From NCBI GenBank assembly GCA_020025825.1, contig JAHHRL010000003.1, positions 124,001 through 188,000 on the forward strand: 64,000 bases of DNA, in the 5' to 3' direction. Under the pieces are notes generated by a model. It did no database searches. It had not been told where the DNA came from and saw only the letters and a list, made by a program, of their open reading frames with translations. This DNA is from Faecalibacterium sp. (GTDB taxonomy: Bacteria > Bacillota > Clostridia > Oscillospirales > Ruminococcaceae). Within the stretch, counting starts at the first letter, position 1. Every line of letters begins with the position of its first letter. Made by a program: the position numbers and the translations under genes. Shown one piece after another: positions 24,074-31,518 of the stretch.

Positions 24074-27000
24074 TTACTTGTACAGCTCAACCAGGCGAGT
24101 CAGGTGCTCGTAACGAGCCTCAGCTGCCTTCTGGTTACGATCGAACAGTTCCTTTGCACGATCGGGGAATGCACGGCTCAGGCGGCTGTAACGAGTTTCA
24201 GTTGCCAGGAAGTCCTGGTACTTGTCGTAGCTGCCGGGCTTGCTGTTCAGAGTGAAGGGGTTCTTGCCCTGTGCCTTCAGTGCAGGGTTGAAGGTGAACA
24301 GGTTCCAGTAACCAGCCTCAACGGCCTTCTTCATCTCGTTCTGGCAGTTGGTCATGCCGCCCTTGATGCCGTGCAGCTCGCAGGGAGCGTAGCCGATGAT
24401 CAGGGACGGGCCGGGGTAAGCCTCAGCCTCAGCAATAGCCTTGACAGCCTGGGTCATGTTAGCGCCCAGAGCGATCTGTGCCACGTAGATGTAGCCGTAG
24501 GTCATGCAGATCTCAGACAGGCTCTTCTTGCTGATTTCCTTACCAGCTGCAGCGAACTGGCAAACCTCACCGATGTTGGAAGCCTTAGAAGCCTGTCCAC
24601 CGGTGTTGGAGTACATCTCGGTATCGAAGACCATCACGTTGACGTCCTCGCCGGAAGCCAGGACGTGATCCAGGCCGCCGTAACCGATGTCGTATGCCCA
24701 GCCGTCGCCGCCGAAGATCCAGACGGACTTCTTAGCGATGAACTCCTTCTGGCTCAGGATTTCCTTAGCCAGAGCGTTGTCGCTCATCTTCTCCAGCTCG
24801 GCAATCAGTGCCTTTGCAGGCTCATCGTTTGCCTTGGTGTTGCCCTTGGTCTCGATGAACTTTGCGTAAGCTGCCTTGTAGGACTCAGACACATTCTCGT
24901 CAGCAGCCAGCTCAGCCATACGGTTGATCAGGTTCTCACGGATGGTCTTCTGGCCCAGGTACATGCCCAAGCCGTGCTGTGCGTTATCCTCAAACAGGGA
25001 GTTGCACCATGCGGGGCCGTGGCCGGAATCCTTGTTCACAGTGTAGGGAGAGATTGCTGCGGTACCGCCCCAGATAGAGGAGCAGCCGGTAGCGTTGGAG
25101 ATGTACATCTTCTCGCCGAACAGCTGAGTGATCAGACGTGCGTAGCTGGTTTCTGCACAGCCAGCGCAGGAGCCGGAGAACTCCAGCAGGGGCTGGTTGA
25201 ACTGAGAACCAATAACAGAATCGTCTGCGAAACGAGTGGGCTTCTTGGAAATGTTAGCCACACAGTAATCGAAGACTTCCTGCTCAGCAGCCTGGCTCTC
25301 CTGAGGCTGCATGGTGATTGCCTTAGTGGGGCAGACGGTGACACACTCGCCACAGCCCATGCAGTCCAGCGGAGAAATAGCCATAACAAACTTGTACTGG
25401 TTTGCAGGCTTATTGTCGCGGCTCTTGGTCTGTGCAGGTGCAGCAGCCAGCTCCTCAGCAGTCAGCATGAAGGGACGGATGGTAGCGTGAGAGCAAACGA
25501 ATGCACACTGGTTACAGCCAACGCACTTGTCTGCGTCCCAAGCGGGAACGGTAACGGCAATACCACGCTTCTCGTAAGCAGAAGCGCCCTGCTCCCATTC
25601 ACCGTCGGGGTTGACCATGAAGGAAGAAACAGGCAGGCTGTCGCCGTCCATACGAGAGATGGGCTCCATAACCTCACGGATCTGCTTGACCAGTGCGGGT
25701 GCACCCTTCAGCTCTGCGGGAGCCGGATCAGCAGCGGGGTTGGACCACTCTGCGGGAACCTCGACCTTGTGGATTGCTTCCAGACCAGCGTCGATAGCCT
25801 TCCAGTTCATCTCAACAACGTCCTGGCCCTTCTTGCTGTAGGACTTTTCAGCAGCCTTCTTCATGAAGGTAACTGCGTCGTCGATGGGCATAACATCAGC
25901 CAGCTTGAAGAAAGCAGACTGCAGGATGGTGTTGGTACGCTTGCCCATGCCGATTTCGATAGCCTTATCGATAGCGTTGATGGTGTACAGCTGAATGTTG
26001 TTGTCAGCGATGTACTTCTTAGCCTCGGCGTTCAGGTGCTGGCCCAGCTCCTCATCGGTCCACTGGCAGTTGATCATGAAGATGCCGCCGGGCTTAACGT
26101 CCTGCACCATCTTGATGCCCTGGTTGATGTAAGAAGGAGTGTGGCAGGCAACGAAGTCAGCCTGGTTGATGTAGTAGGGGCTGTGGATCGGGTTGTCGCC
26201 AAAGCGCAGGTGGCTGATGGTGACACCGCCGGTCTTCTTGGAGTCATACTGGAAGTATGCCTGAACATACTTATCAGTGTGGTCACCGATAATCTTAACG
26301 GAGTTCTTGTTTGCGCCAACGGTACCGTCGCCGCCCAGACCCCAGAACTTGCACTCCTTGGTGCCCAGAGCTGCGGTGATGGGAGCGGGCTTGACCTCAG
26401 GCAGAGACAGGAAAGTCACGTCGTCGGTGATGCCCAGGGTGAAACGTGCCTTGGGCTCGTCCTTTGCCAGGTCTGCAAATACTGCAAAGATGGAGGACGG
26501 GGGAGTGTCCTTGCTGCCCAAGCCGTAACGGCCGCCGGTCAGAACGATGTCGTTCAGGCCAGCCTCACGCAGGGTAGCAGCAACATCCAGGTACAGGGGC
26601 TCGCCCAGTGCGCCGGGCTCCTTGGTACGGTCCAGAACAGCAACCTTCTTGGCGGTCTTGGGCAGAACCTTCAGCAGGTGAGCTGCAGACCAGGGACGGT
26701 ACAGGCGAACCTTAATCAGGCCGACCTTTTCGCCCTTAGCAACCAAGTAGTCGATAACTTCTTCTGCAACGTCGCAGACAGAGCCCATAGCAACGATAAC
26801 ACGGTCAGCATCGGGTGCGCCGTGGTAGTTGAACAGGTCATAGTGGGTGCCCAGCTTCTCGTTGATCTTGCCCATGTACTTTTCAACGACTGCAGGAAGT
26901 GCGTTGTAAGCGGTGTTGCAAGCTTCACGATGCTGGAAGAAAACGTCGCCGTTTTCGTGAGAGCCACGCATCTTGGGGTTTTCGGGATTCAGTGCCTTGT

Positions 27001-27613
27001 CACGGAATGCCTTGATAGCGTCCATGTCGCACATATCCTTCAGGTCTGCGTAATCCCACTTCTCGATCTTCTGGTACTCATGAGAAGTACGGAAGCCGTC
27101 GAAGAAGTTGACGAAAGGCACACGGCCCTCGATAGCAGCCAGGTGAGCAACAGGAGCCAGGTCCATAACTTCCTGAACGGAGCCTTCAGCCAGCATAGCG
27201 AAGCCAGTCTGGCGGACAGCCATAACGTCGCTGTGGTCACCGAAGATGTTCAGGGACTGGGTAGCAACGGTACGTGCAGAAACATGGAAAACGCTGGGCA
27301 GCATCTCGCCTGCGATCTTGTACATATTAGGGATCATCAGCAGCAGACCCTGAGATGCGGTGAAGGTGGTGGTGATAGCACCAGCGCCCAAAGAGCCGTG
27401 AACGGCACCTGCAGCGCCACCTTCAGATTCCATCTCAACAACCTTAACCTGGTTGCCGAAGATGTTCTTCTGACCGGCAGCAGACCACTGATCACAGAAG
27501 TCTGCCATAGGAGAAGAAGGGGTAATGGGGTAGATGGCAGCTACGTCGGTAAAGGCGTATGCTACATGAGCAGCAGCGGTGTTGCCATCCATAGTTTGCT
27601 TTGCTCTAGGCAT
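24074..27613 (-). CDS. nifJ: Pyruvate:ferredoxin (flavodoxin) oxidoreductase
   Basis: Oxidises pyruvate with CoA to acetyl-CoA and CO2 while reducing ferredoxin; central to anaerobic energy metabolism. One fused polypeptide of 1179 residues, the usual length. The N-terminal pyrimidine-binding domain starts with AYPITPSSP-type YPITPSSPMAD (about 28). Two 4Fe-4S motifs occur near 690 (CVGCNQCAFVC) and 750 (CMGCGECVTVCP), and the thiamine-diphosphate motif GDGWAYDIG..NTGGQASK near 966-1000. Start 27613 follows GGAGGAAGAACA; the frame extends to 27730 without a better site. Codon use is strongly biased, as in highly expressed genes. Confidence 0.98.
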   Translation of the reverse strand: MPRAKQTMDGNTAAAHVAYAFTDVAAIYPITPSSPMADFCDQWSAAGQKNIFGNQVKVVEMESEGGAAGAVHGSLGAGAITTTFTASQGLLLMIPNMYKIAGEMLPSVFHVSARTVATQSLNIFGDHSDVMAVRQTGFAMLAEGSVQEVMDLAPVAHLAAIEGRVPFVNFFDGFRTSHEYQKIEKWDYADLKDMCDMDAIKAFRDKALNPENPKMRGSHENGDVFFQHREACNTAYNALPAVVEKYMGKINEKLGTHYDLFNYHGAPDADRVIVAMGSVCDVAEEVIDYLVAKGEKVGLIKVRLYRPWSAAHLLKVLPKTAKKVAVLDRTKEPGALGEPLYLDVAATLREAGLNDIVLTGGRYGLGSKDTPPSSIFAVFADLAKDEPKARFTLGITDDVTFLSLPEVKPAPITAALGTKECKFWGLGGDGTVGANKNSVKIIGDHTDKYVQAYFQYDSKKTGGVTISHLRFGDNPIHSPYYINQADFVACHTPSYINQGIKMVQDVKPGGIFMINCQWTDEELGQHLNAEAKKYIADNNIQLYTINAIDKAIEIGMGKRTNTILQSAFFKLADVMPIDDAVTFMKKAAEKSYSKKGQDVVEMNWKAIDAGLEAIHKVEVPAEWSNPAADPAPAELKGAPALVKQIREVMEPISRMDGDSLPVSSFMVNPDGEWEQGASAYEKRGIAVTVPAWDADKCVGCNQCAFVCSHATIRPFMLTAEELAAAPAQTKSRDNKPANQYKFVMAISPLDCMGCGECVTVCPTKAITMQPQESQAAEQEVFDYCVANISKKPTRFADDSVIGSQFNQPLLEFSGSCAGCAETSYARLITQLFGEKMYISNATGCSSIWGGTAAISPYTVNKDSGHGPAWCNSLFEDNAQHGLGMYLGQKTIRENLINRMAELAADENVSESYKAAYAKFIETKGNTKANDEPAKALIAELEKMSDNALAKEILSQKEFIAKKSVWIFGGDGWAYDIGYGGLDHVLASGEDVNVMVFDTEMYSNTGGQASKASNIGEVCQFAAAGKEISKKSLSEICMTYGYIYVAQIALGANMTQAVKAIAEAEAYPGPSLIIGYAPCELHGIKGGMTNCQNEMKKAVEAGYWNLFTFNPALKAQGKNPFTLNSKPGSYDKYQDFLATETRYSRLSRAFPDRAKELFDRNQKAAEARYEHLTRLVELYK

Positions 27614-27744
27614 TGTTCTTCCTCCATTTTGATTTGTTATACATGCCTTTTGGGGGACCGCCCCCTGGGAGCCTCCCCCTGAAAATGCGTCCCATCCGCT
27701 AAAAAAGGGCGCACTGACAGTAAAAGGCACTTTGGCTTATTCTT

Positions 27745-27773
27745 ATTCTAGCAAAACCCGTGCGCAAAGTAAA
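27745..27773 (-). promoter_or_regulatory. Promoter of the PFOR gene
   Basis: TTTACT, 17 bases, TAGAAT with the extended TGC just before it, on the minus strand; leader about 125 bases. Confidence 0.7.
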
Positions 27774-28124
27774 CGCAATACATGCGGAAAAATGTGACAA
27801 TCTTTCAAGATTAAATCCGTCATTTTTGACAAAATGATAAAAGAGTAATTGTAACTTTTCACATAGGAATTCTTTTAATTTGCCAAAAAAGAAAAAAATC
27901 TGTGGTTTTTTCGTCCTTTTAACGAAAAAATCGCAAGGGCTATAAAACATGTGAAATCTATACGAAATATCGTTATTTTAAGCAAGAAAAGGGGATACTG
28001 CCGCTATACCGGTTTGGGTATTTTTCCCAGTATTTTTTAGGTTTACTTTTACTATCATGGCCCATGCGCAAACATATCCCGAATAACAGCCCCTTTCTGT
28101 AAAAAATCTTGTCATATTCGTCAA
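27774..28124. other. AT-rich intergenic region, no gene seen
   Basis: Lies between the divergent PFOR and CaCA promoters. It has long A and T runs, several TTTTTC/GAAAAA patches and no reading frame with a ribosome binding site. It may carry regulatory sites for the highly expressed PFOR gene, but I cannot name one. Confidence 0.5.
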
Positions 28125-28154
28125 TTTACAAGCTGGGTAAAAAAGCTGTATAAT
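28125..28154 (+). promoter_or_regulatory. Promoter upstream of the CaCA exchanger gene
   Basis: TTTACA (28125-28130), 18 bases, TATAAT (28149-28154). Confidence 0.75.
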
Positions 28155-28163
28155 ACTATTTGT

Positions 28164-28190
28164 AAAAGGGGCGCTATGGCGCCCTTTTTA
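28164..28190 (+). terminator. Intrinsic terminator directly after the promoter
   Basis: GGGCGC-TATG-GCGCCC followed by TTTTT. It begins within a few bases of the predicted transcription start and lies 75 bases before the CaCA start codon; it may be an attenuator or end a tiny RNA. Confidence 0.75.
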
Positions 28191-28264
28191 CTTCTTTTTT
28201 GTTTCTTTTTTTAAGGTAACGAAAATATCGTATTGATCACTACAAAAAACAGGAGGATTTTTCC

Positions 28265-29233
28265 ATGCTCATTCCCGTTCTGCTGTTTACGGTTGGTCTG
28301 CTGTTCCTGATTAAGGGCGGCGACTGGTTCGTAGACGGTGCTGTCGGCATCGCTCGCAAGTTCCATCTGCCCGAGCTGCTGATTGGCGCTACCGTTGTTT
28401 CTATTGGTACTACTCTGCCCGAGGTCATGGTTTCTACTGCATCTGCAATGACCGGCCACGGCGAGATGGCTTACGGCAACGCAATCGGCTCCATCATCTG
28501 CAACACCGCTTTGATTGCAGCTATTACCGTTGCACTGCGCCCCGGTAAGGTTAACCCCCAGACCCTGAAGACCCCCATTGCATTCTTCTTCTTGTCTGCT
28601 GCTATCTACACTGTGATTGCTTACACCACCGGCTACTTCAGCCGCCCGGTTGGCGTCCTGATGCTGGCTTTGTTTGTTGCTTATATGGTTCTGACCGTTG
28701 CTCAGATGAAGAAGAACCCCGAAGCTGCTGAAGATTCCGAAGAAGTTGACGACGAAGAACGCCCCCTGAGCAAGAACCTGATTCTGCTGGTACTGGGCGC
28801 TGCTCTGATTGCTGTTGGTGCTGACCTGCTGGTTGACAACGGCACTTTGATTGCAAAGGCTTTGGGCGTGCCCGAATCCGTTATTGCACTGACCTTTGTT
28901 GCTTTGGGCACCAGCCTGCCTGAGCTGGTTACCGCTATTACCTCTCTGGTCAAGGGCCACGGCTCCTTGTCTTTGGGCAACGTAATCGGCGCTAACATCT
29001 TCAACCTGGTACTGGTCAGCGGTGTTTCTGTTACTTTGGCACCTTTTGCTATCCCCGCTAACAGCACCATCGCAGGCATCAACACCTCTTTGCTGGTAGA
29101 TATGCCCGTGATGTGGTTTGTCATGGCTTTCCTGACTCTGCCCACCTTGCTGCGTGGCAAGCTGAGCCGCTTCCAGGGTATTATCCTGCTGTGCATCTAC
29201 GCTGCATTCTGCGTATTCCAGTTTGCAATGTAA
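28265..29233 (+). CDS. CaCA-family calcium/sodium antiporter (YrbG-like)
   Basis: Cation/Ca2+ exchanger of the cytoplasmic membrane, 322 residues with about ten helices in two inverted repeats. Both alpha repeats are present: GATVVSIGTTLPEVMVS (about 42-58) and ALTFVALGTSLPELVTAI (about 206-223), each with the ion-binding Glu. A short acidic loop (EDSEEVDDEERP) separates the halves. The start follows AGGAGG. Codon use is strongly biased. The promoter-terminator pair upstream suggests controlled read-through. True cation specificity cannot be told from sequence. Confidence 0.92.
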   Translation: MLIPVLLFTVGLLFLIKGGDWFVDGAVGIARKFHLPELLIGATVVSIGTTLPEVMVSTASAMTGHGEMAYGNAIGSIICNTALIAAITVALRPGKVNPQTLKTPIAFFFLSAAIYTVIAYTTGYFSRPVGVLMLALFVAYMVLTVAQMKKNPEAAEDSEEVDDEERPLSKNLILLVLGAALIAVGADLLVDNGTLIAKALGVPESVIALTFVALGTSLPELVTAITSLVKGHGSLSLGNVIGANIFNLVLVSGVSVTLAPFAIPANSTIAGINTSLLVDMPVMWFVMAFLTLPTLLRGKLSRFQGIILLCIYAAFCVFQFAM

Positions 29234-29248
29234 GCTTTTTATTCTTTG

Positions 29249-29278
29249 GCACCTGCCCTATGGGCGGGTGCTTTTTTG
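29249..29278 (+). terminator. Terminator of the CaCA exchanger gene
   Basis: GCACC-GCCC pairs with GGGC-GGTGC, then six T. Confidence 0.9.
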
Positions 29279-29290
29279 TTGGCGCTTTGC

Positions 29291-29319
29291 TTGACGCACT
29301 CCGCCGCTGCGGATACAAT
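29291..29319 (+). promoter_or_regulatory. Promoter of the Nudix-pseudouridine synthase pair
   Basis: TTGACG (29291-29296), 17 bases, TACAAT (29314-29319). Confidence 0.85.
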
Positions 29320-29351
29320 GTAGATACTATCTAATAAAGGAGCGATGCGGT

Positions 29352-29897
29352 TTGGCACATACTGAAGAAAAACTGTCCGGCGAGGAAATTTTTCACGGAC
29401 GTATTTTTACCGTTACAAATGACAAAGTCCGACTGGAAAACGGGCATACTTCCACCCGTGAAGTAGTACACCATCACGGCGGCGCTTGCATTTTGCCTTT
29501 GTTTGACGACGGCACCATCTGCATGGTGCGTCAATATCGCTACCCCATGCAGCAGGAGCTGTGGGAGCTGCCCGCAGGCAAGCTGGAACCGGGCGAAGAC
29601 CCGTTTGATGCTGCCAAGCGTGAGCTGGAAGAAGAATGCGGTCTGACTGCTGACAAATACATTCCGCTGGGCGAGTTTTACCCCACCGTTGGCTACTGCA
29701 CCGAGATTATTTACACTTGGGCAGCTATGGACCTGCACCAGACCCACATGCACCCGGACGACGATGAGTTTATCACCCCTGAGCGTATCCCTTTAGAGCA
29801 GGCTGTTGCCATGGTAATGGACGGCCGCATTAAAGACGGCAAAACCATCGCAGGTGTTTTGAAGCTGCAACGTCTGAAAGATTCCGGCGCATTATAA
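29352..29897 (+). CDS. Nudix hydrolase, ADP-ribose pyrophosphatase type
   Basis: Cleaves nucleoside diphosphate sugars such as ADP-ribose to AMP and ribose 5-phosphate. 181 residues. The Nudix box is complete, G76-x5-E-x7-R90-E-L-x-E-E-x-G97-L. The upstream VRQYRYPMQQELWELPAGK stretch is typical of ADP-ribose pyrophosphatases. The start is a TTG with AAAGGAG upstream; the nearby ATG at 29345 is in another frame and would give only MRFGTY. The rluA-type gene follows after 35 bases. Confidence 0.92.
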   Translation: MAHTEEKLSGEEIFHGRIFTVTNDKVRLENGHTSTREVVHHHGGACILPLFDDGTICMVRQYRYPMQQELWELPAGKLEPGEDPFDAAKRELEEECGLTADKYIPLGEFYPTVGYCTEIIYTWAAMDLHQTHMHPDDDEFITPERIPLEQAVAMVMDGRIKDGKTIAGVLKLQRLKDSGAL

Positions 29898-29932
29898 GCA
29901 CCCATCTTTTCTATAGTAAGGATATCTAACCC

Positions 29933-30580
29933 ATGATCCAAATAGTTTACGAAGATAAAAACATTACCGTATGTATTAAACCAGCAGGATACTCCAGCGA
30001 GGACAGCGAAATTGCCCCTTGTGTGCCTGCACTGCTGCGTGAGCACTGGAATAATCCCAGTGCTTATGTGGGTGTTGTGCATCGCCTGGATGTGGGCGCT
30101 GCCGGTTTGATGGTATATGCCCGCACAAAACAGGCAGCGGCAATGCTCTCCCAGCAGGTTGCAGGGGGGAGCTTTCATAAGGAATATTTGTGCGTGTGCG
30201 CAGGCATCCCTGAGCCGCAAATGGGTACCATGGAGGACTGGCTTTTCAAAGACAGCCGCCAGCACAAGGTTTTTCCCATTAAAAAAGCCCGCAAAGGTGC
30301 CAAAAAGGCCTTGCTGGATTACGAGGTACTGGAAAAGACCGATGAGGCTGCGTTGTGCCGTGTTACGCTGCACACAGGCCGTACACATCAAATTCGTGTC
30401 CAGTTTGCCAGCCGCAAGCACCCCTTGTACGGTGACGGCAAATACGGCAGCCGCATCAAGTGTGCGCTGGGGCTTTGGTGCGCCCGTTTGGAGTTTACGC
30501 TGCCAAACGAAAGCCAGCCCCGCATTTTTTACCAGCAGCCACCCAGCACAGGCGCTTTTGCCGAGTTTGACGTAGTTTAA
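29933..30580 (+). CDS. RluA-family pseudouridine synthase
   Basis: Isomerises uridine to pseudouridine in rRNA or tRNA. 215 residues, shorter than RluD because the S4 domain is absent. The catalytic motif is HRLDVGAAGL (50-59), with Asp53 as nucleophile; the usual HRLDxxTSG is changed to VGAAG after the Asp. GRTHQIRVQF (about 148-157) is the conserved second motif. The RNA target cannot be told. It probably shares a transcript with the Nudix gene and ends at a strong terminator. Confidence 0.91.
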   Translation: MIQIVYEDKNITVCIKPAGYSSEDSEIAPCVPALLREHWNNPSAYVGVVHRLDVGAAGLMVYARTKQAAAMLSQQVAGGSFHKEYLCVCAGIPEPQMGTMEDWLFKDSRQHKVFPIKKARKGAKKALLDYEVLEKTDEAALCRVTLHTGRTHQIRVQFASRKHPLYGDGKYGSRIKCALGLWCARLEFTLPNESQPRIFYQQPPSTGAFAEFDVV

Positions 30581-30599
30581 CTTTATACTGTCCATAGAA

Positions 30600-30634
30600 A
30601 GTGATGCAGTTCGGATACTGCATCACTTTTTTTG
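30600..30634 (+). terminator. Terminator of the pseudouridine synthase gene
   Basis: AGTGATGCAGT pairs with ACTGCATCACT, then seven T. Confidence 0.93.
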
Positions 30635-30639
30635 TAAAA

Positions 30640-30680
30640 ACAAAAGCGGCTGTCCCTTACAAAAAGGACAGCCGCTTTCT
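30640..30680 (-). terminator. Terminator of the VTC-domain gene
   Basis: AAAGCGGCTGTCC pairs with GGACAGCCGCTTT; minus strand then runs into TTTTG. Confidence 0.9.
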
Positions 30681-30692
30681 ATTGACTGATAC

Positions 30693-31415
30693 TTATTCTG
30701 CTTCGCCGTATATTTTTTGCATACCACGGCAGTACTTGCTGTTTTTGGAAAGCTGTACACCGATTTTTGCCAGTTCTGCATACAGCCATGCGGGGGGCTC
30801 CGTATTAAACTTTACCTCTAATACAGTGGGGCTTTCTCCCGGTGTCATTTTTGCCGTTTTAGGGGACAAAAAGCACTCCGGCTTGCCATAACTTACGTCC
30901 CAATCCAAGGTCATGCGGAAATTACCCTCCGGCAGGAAAAACACGTCCCGCCAATAATTCACGGTAAGGGCCGGTGTATAGCAGTCACGCATCAGGATTT
31001 TATGCAGCTTTGGTCCGTGCCCCGGCAACTCCTTTAAGCAGGAATATTCCCCGTTTGCCACCCCGACTGCCTGCGCAGGGGAAAGCAGCACACTGCGTTT
31101 ACCGGAAAGCCCGCCCTTTTTGAATTTTTGTTCCAGCCGAAACATTTTTTCTTCCAGCCCGTAAGTACGCAGACGAATTTTGTGCCGTGCAAAGGCTCCG
31201 CCCATTGTATCCTGATAATCCTTATGCTGTCTTGTATCAAAATACAAGCTGCGCACAAGATAGATACCATTCATAGTATAGGGGTCAATTTGCATACGGC
31301 TGCGCCCCAGTGCACGCAATTGCTCATATTGCTGCGGATTGATTTGATATTTTAATTCATGGCGCAGGGCTTCCTGCATGGGCTGTTCGCTGTTTTGTGT
31401 AGGAACATCTTGCAT
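30693..31415 (-). CDS. VTC-domain protein (polyphosphate polymerase-like)
   Basis: 240 residues with the VTC tunnel fold of yeast polyphosphate polymerase. Basic and acidic tunnel residues are visible: RHELKYQI (about 18-25), RSLYFDT (about 54-60), HKIRLRTYG (about 78-86), RLEQKFKKGG (about 93-102), LEVKFN (about 208-213) and a Lys in SKNSKYCRG. Bacterial members are often next to CotH or DUF4956 genes; neither is present, so the substrate is uncertain. Start 31415 has AGGAGGG upstream, and its promoter is close to consensus. Confidence 0.87.
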   Translation of the reverse strand: MQDVPTQNSEQPMQEALRHELKYQINPQQYEQLRALGRSRMQIDPYTMNGIYLVRSLYFDTRQHKDYQDTMGGAFARHKIRLRTYGLEEKMFRLEQKFKKGGLSGKRSVLLSPAQAVGVANGEYSCLKELPGHGPKLHKILMRDCYTPALTVNYWRDVFFLPEGNFRMTLDWDVSYGKPECFLSPKTAKMTPGESPTVLEVKFNTEPPAWLYAELAKIGVQLSKNSKYCRGMQKIYGEAE

Positions 31416-31442
31416 ACCGGCAGCCCTCCTTCCTGTTTTTTC

Positions 31443-31471
31443 AGTATACCATGGCATTTGGGGATTTTCAA
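31443..31471 (-). promoter_or_regulatory. Promoter of the VTC-domain gene
   Basis: TTGAAA, 17 bases, TATACT on the minus strand, just after the gyrA terminator. Confidence 0.85.
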
Positions 31472-31474
31472 AGT

Positions 31475-31508
31475 AAAAAAGCCCGACAGATATCTGTCGG
31501 GCTTTTTC
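31475..31508 (-). terminator. Terminator of gyrA
   Basis: AAAAAGCCCGACAGAT pairs with ATCTGTCGGGCTTTTT; ends the dnaA-to-gyrA run. Confidence 0.93.
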
Positions 31509-31518
31509 GTTAAGCGGT

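Noticed and set aside
24104..27682. 1192-residue open frame antisense to PFOR
   Set aside because: Arises because the highly biased PFOR gene avoids codons whose complements are stops; no ribosome binding site or recognisable domain, and PFOR itself is certain.
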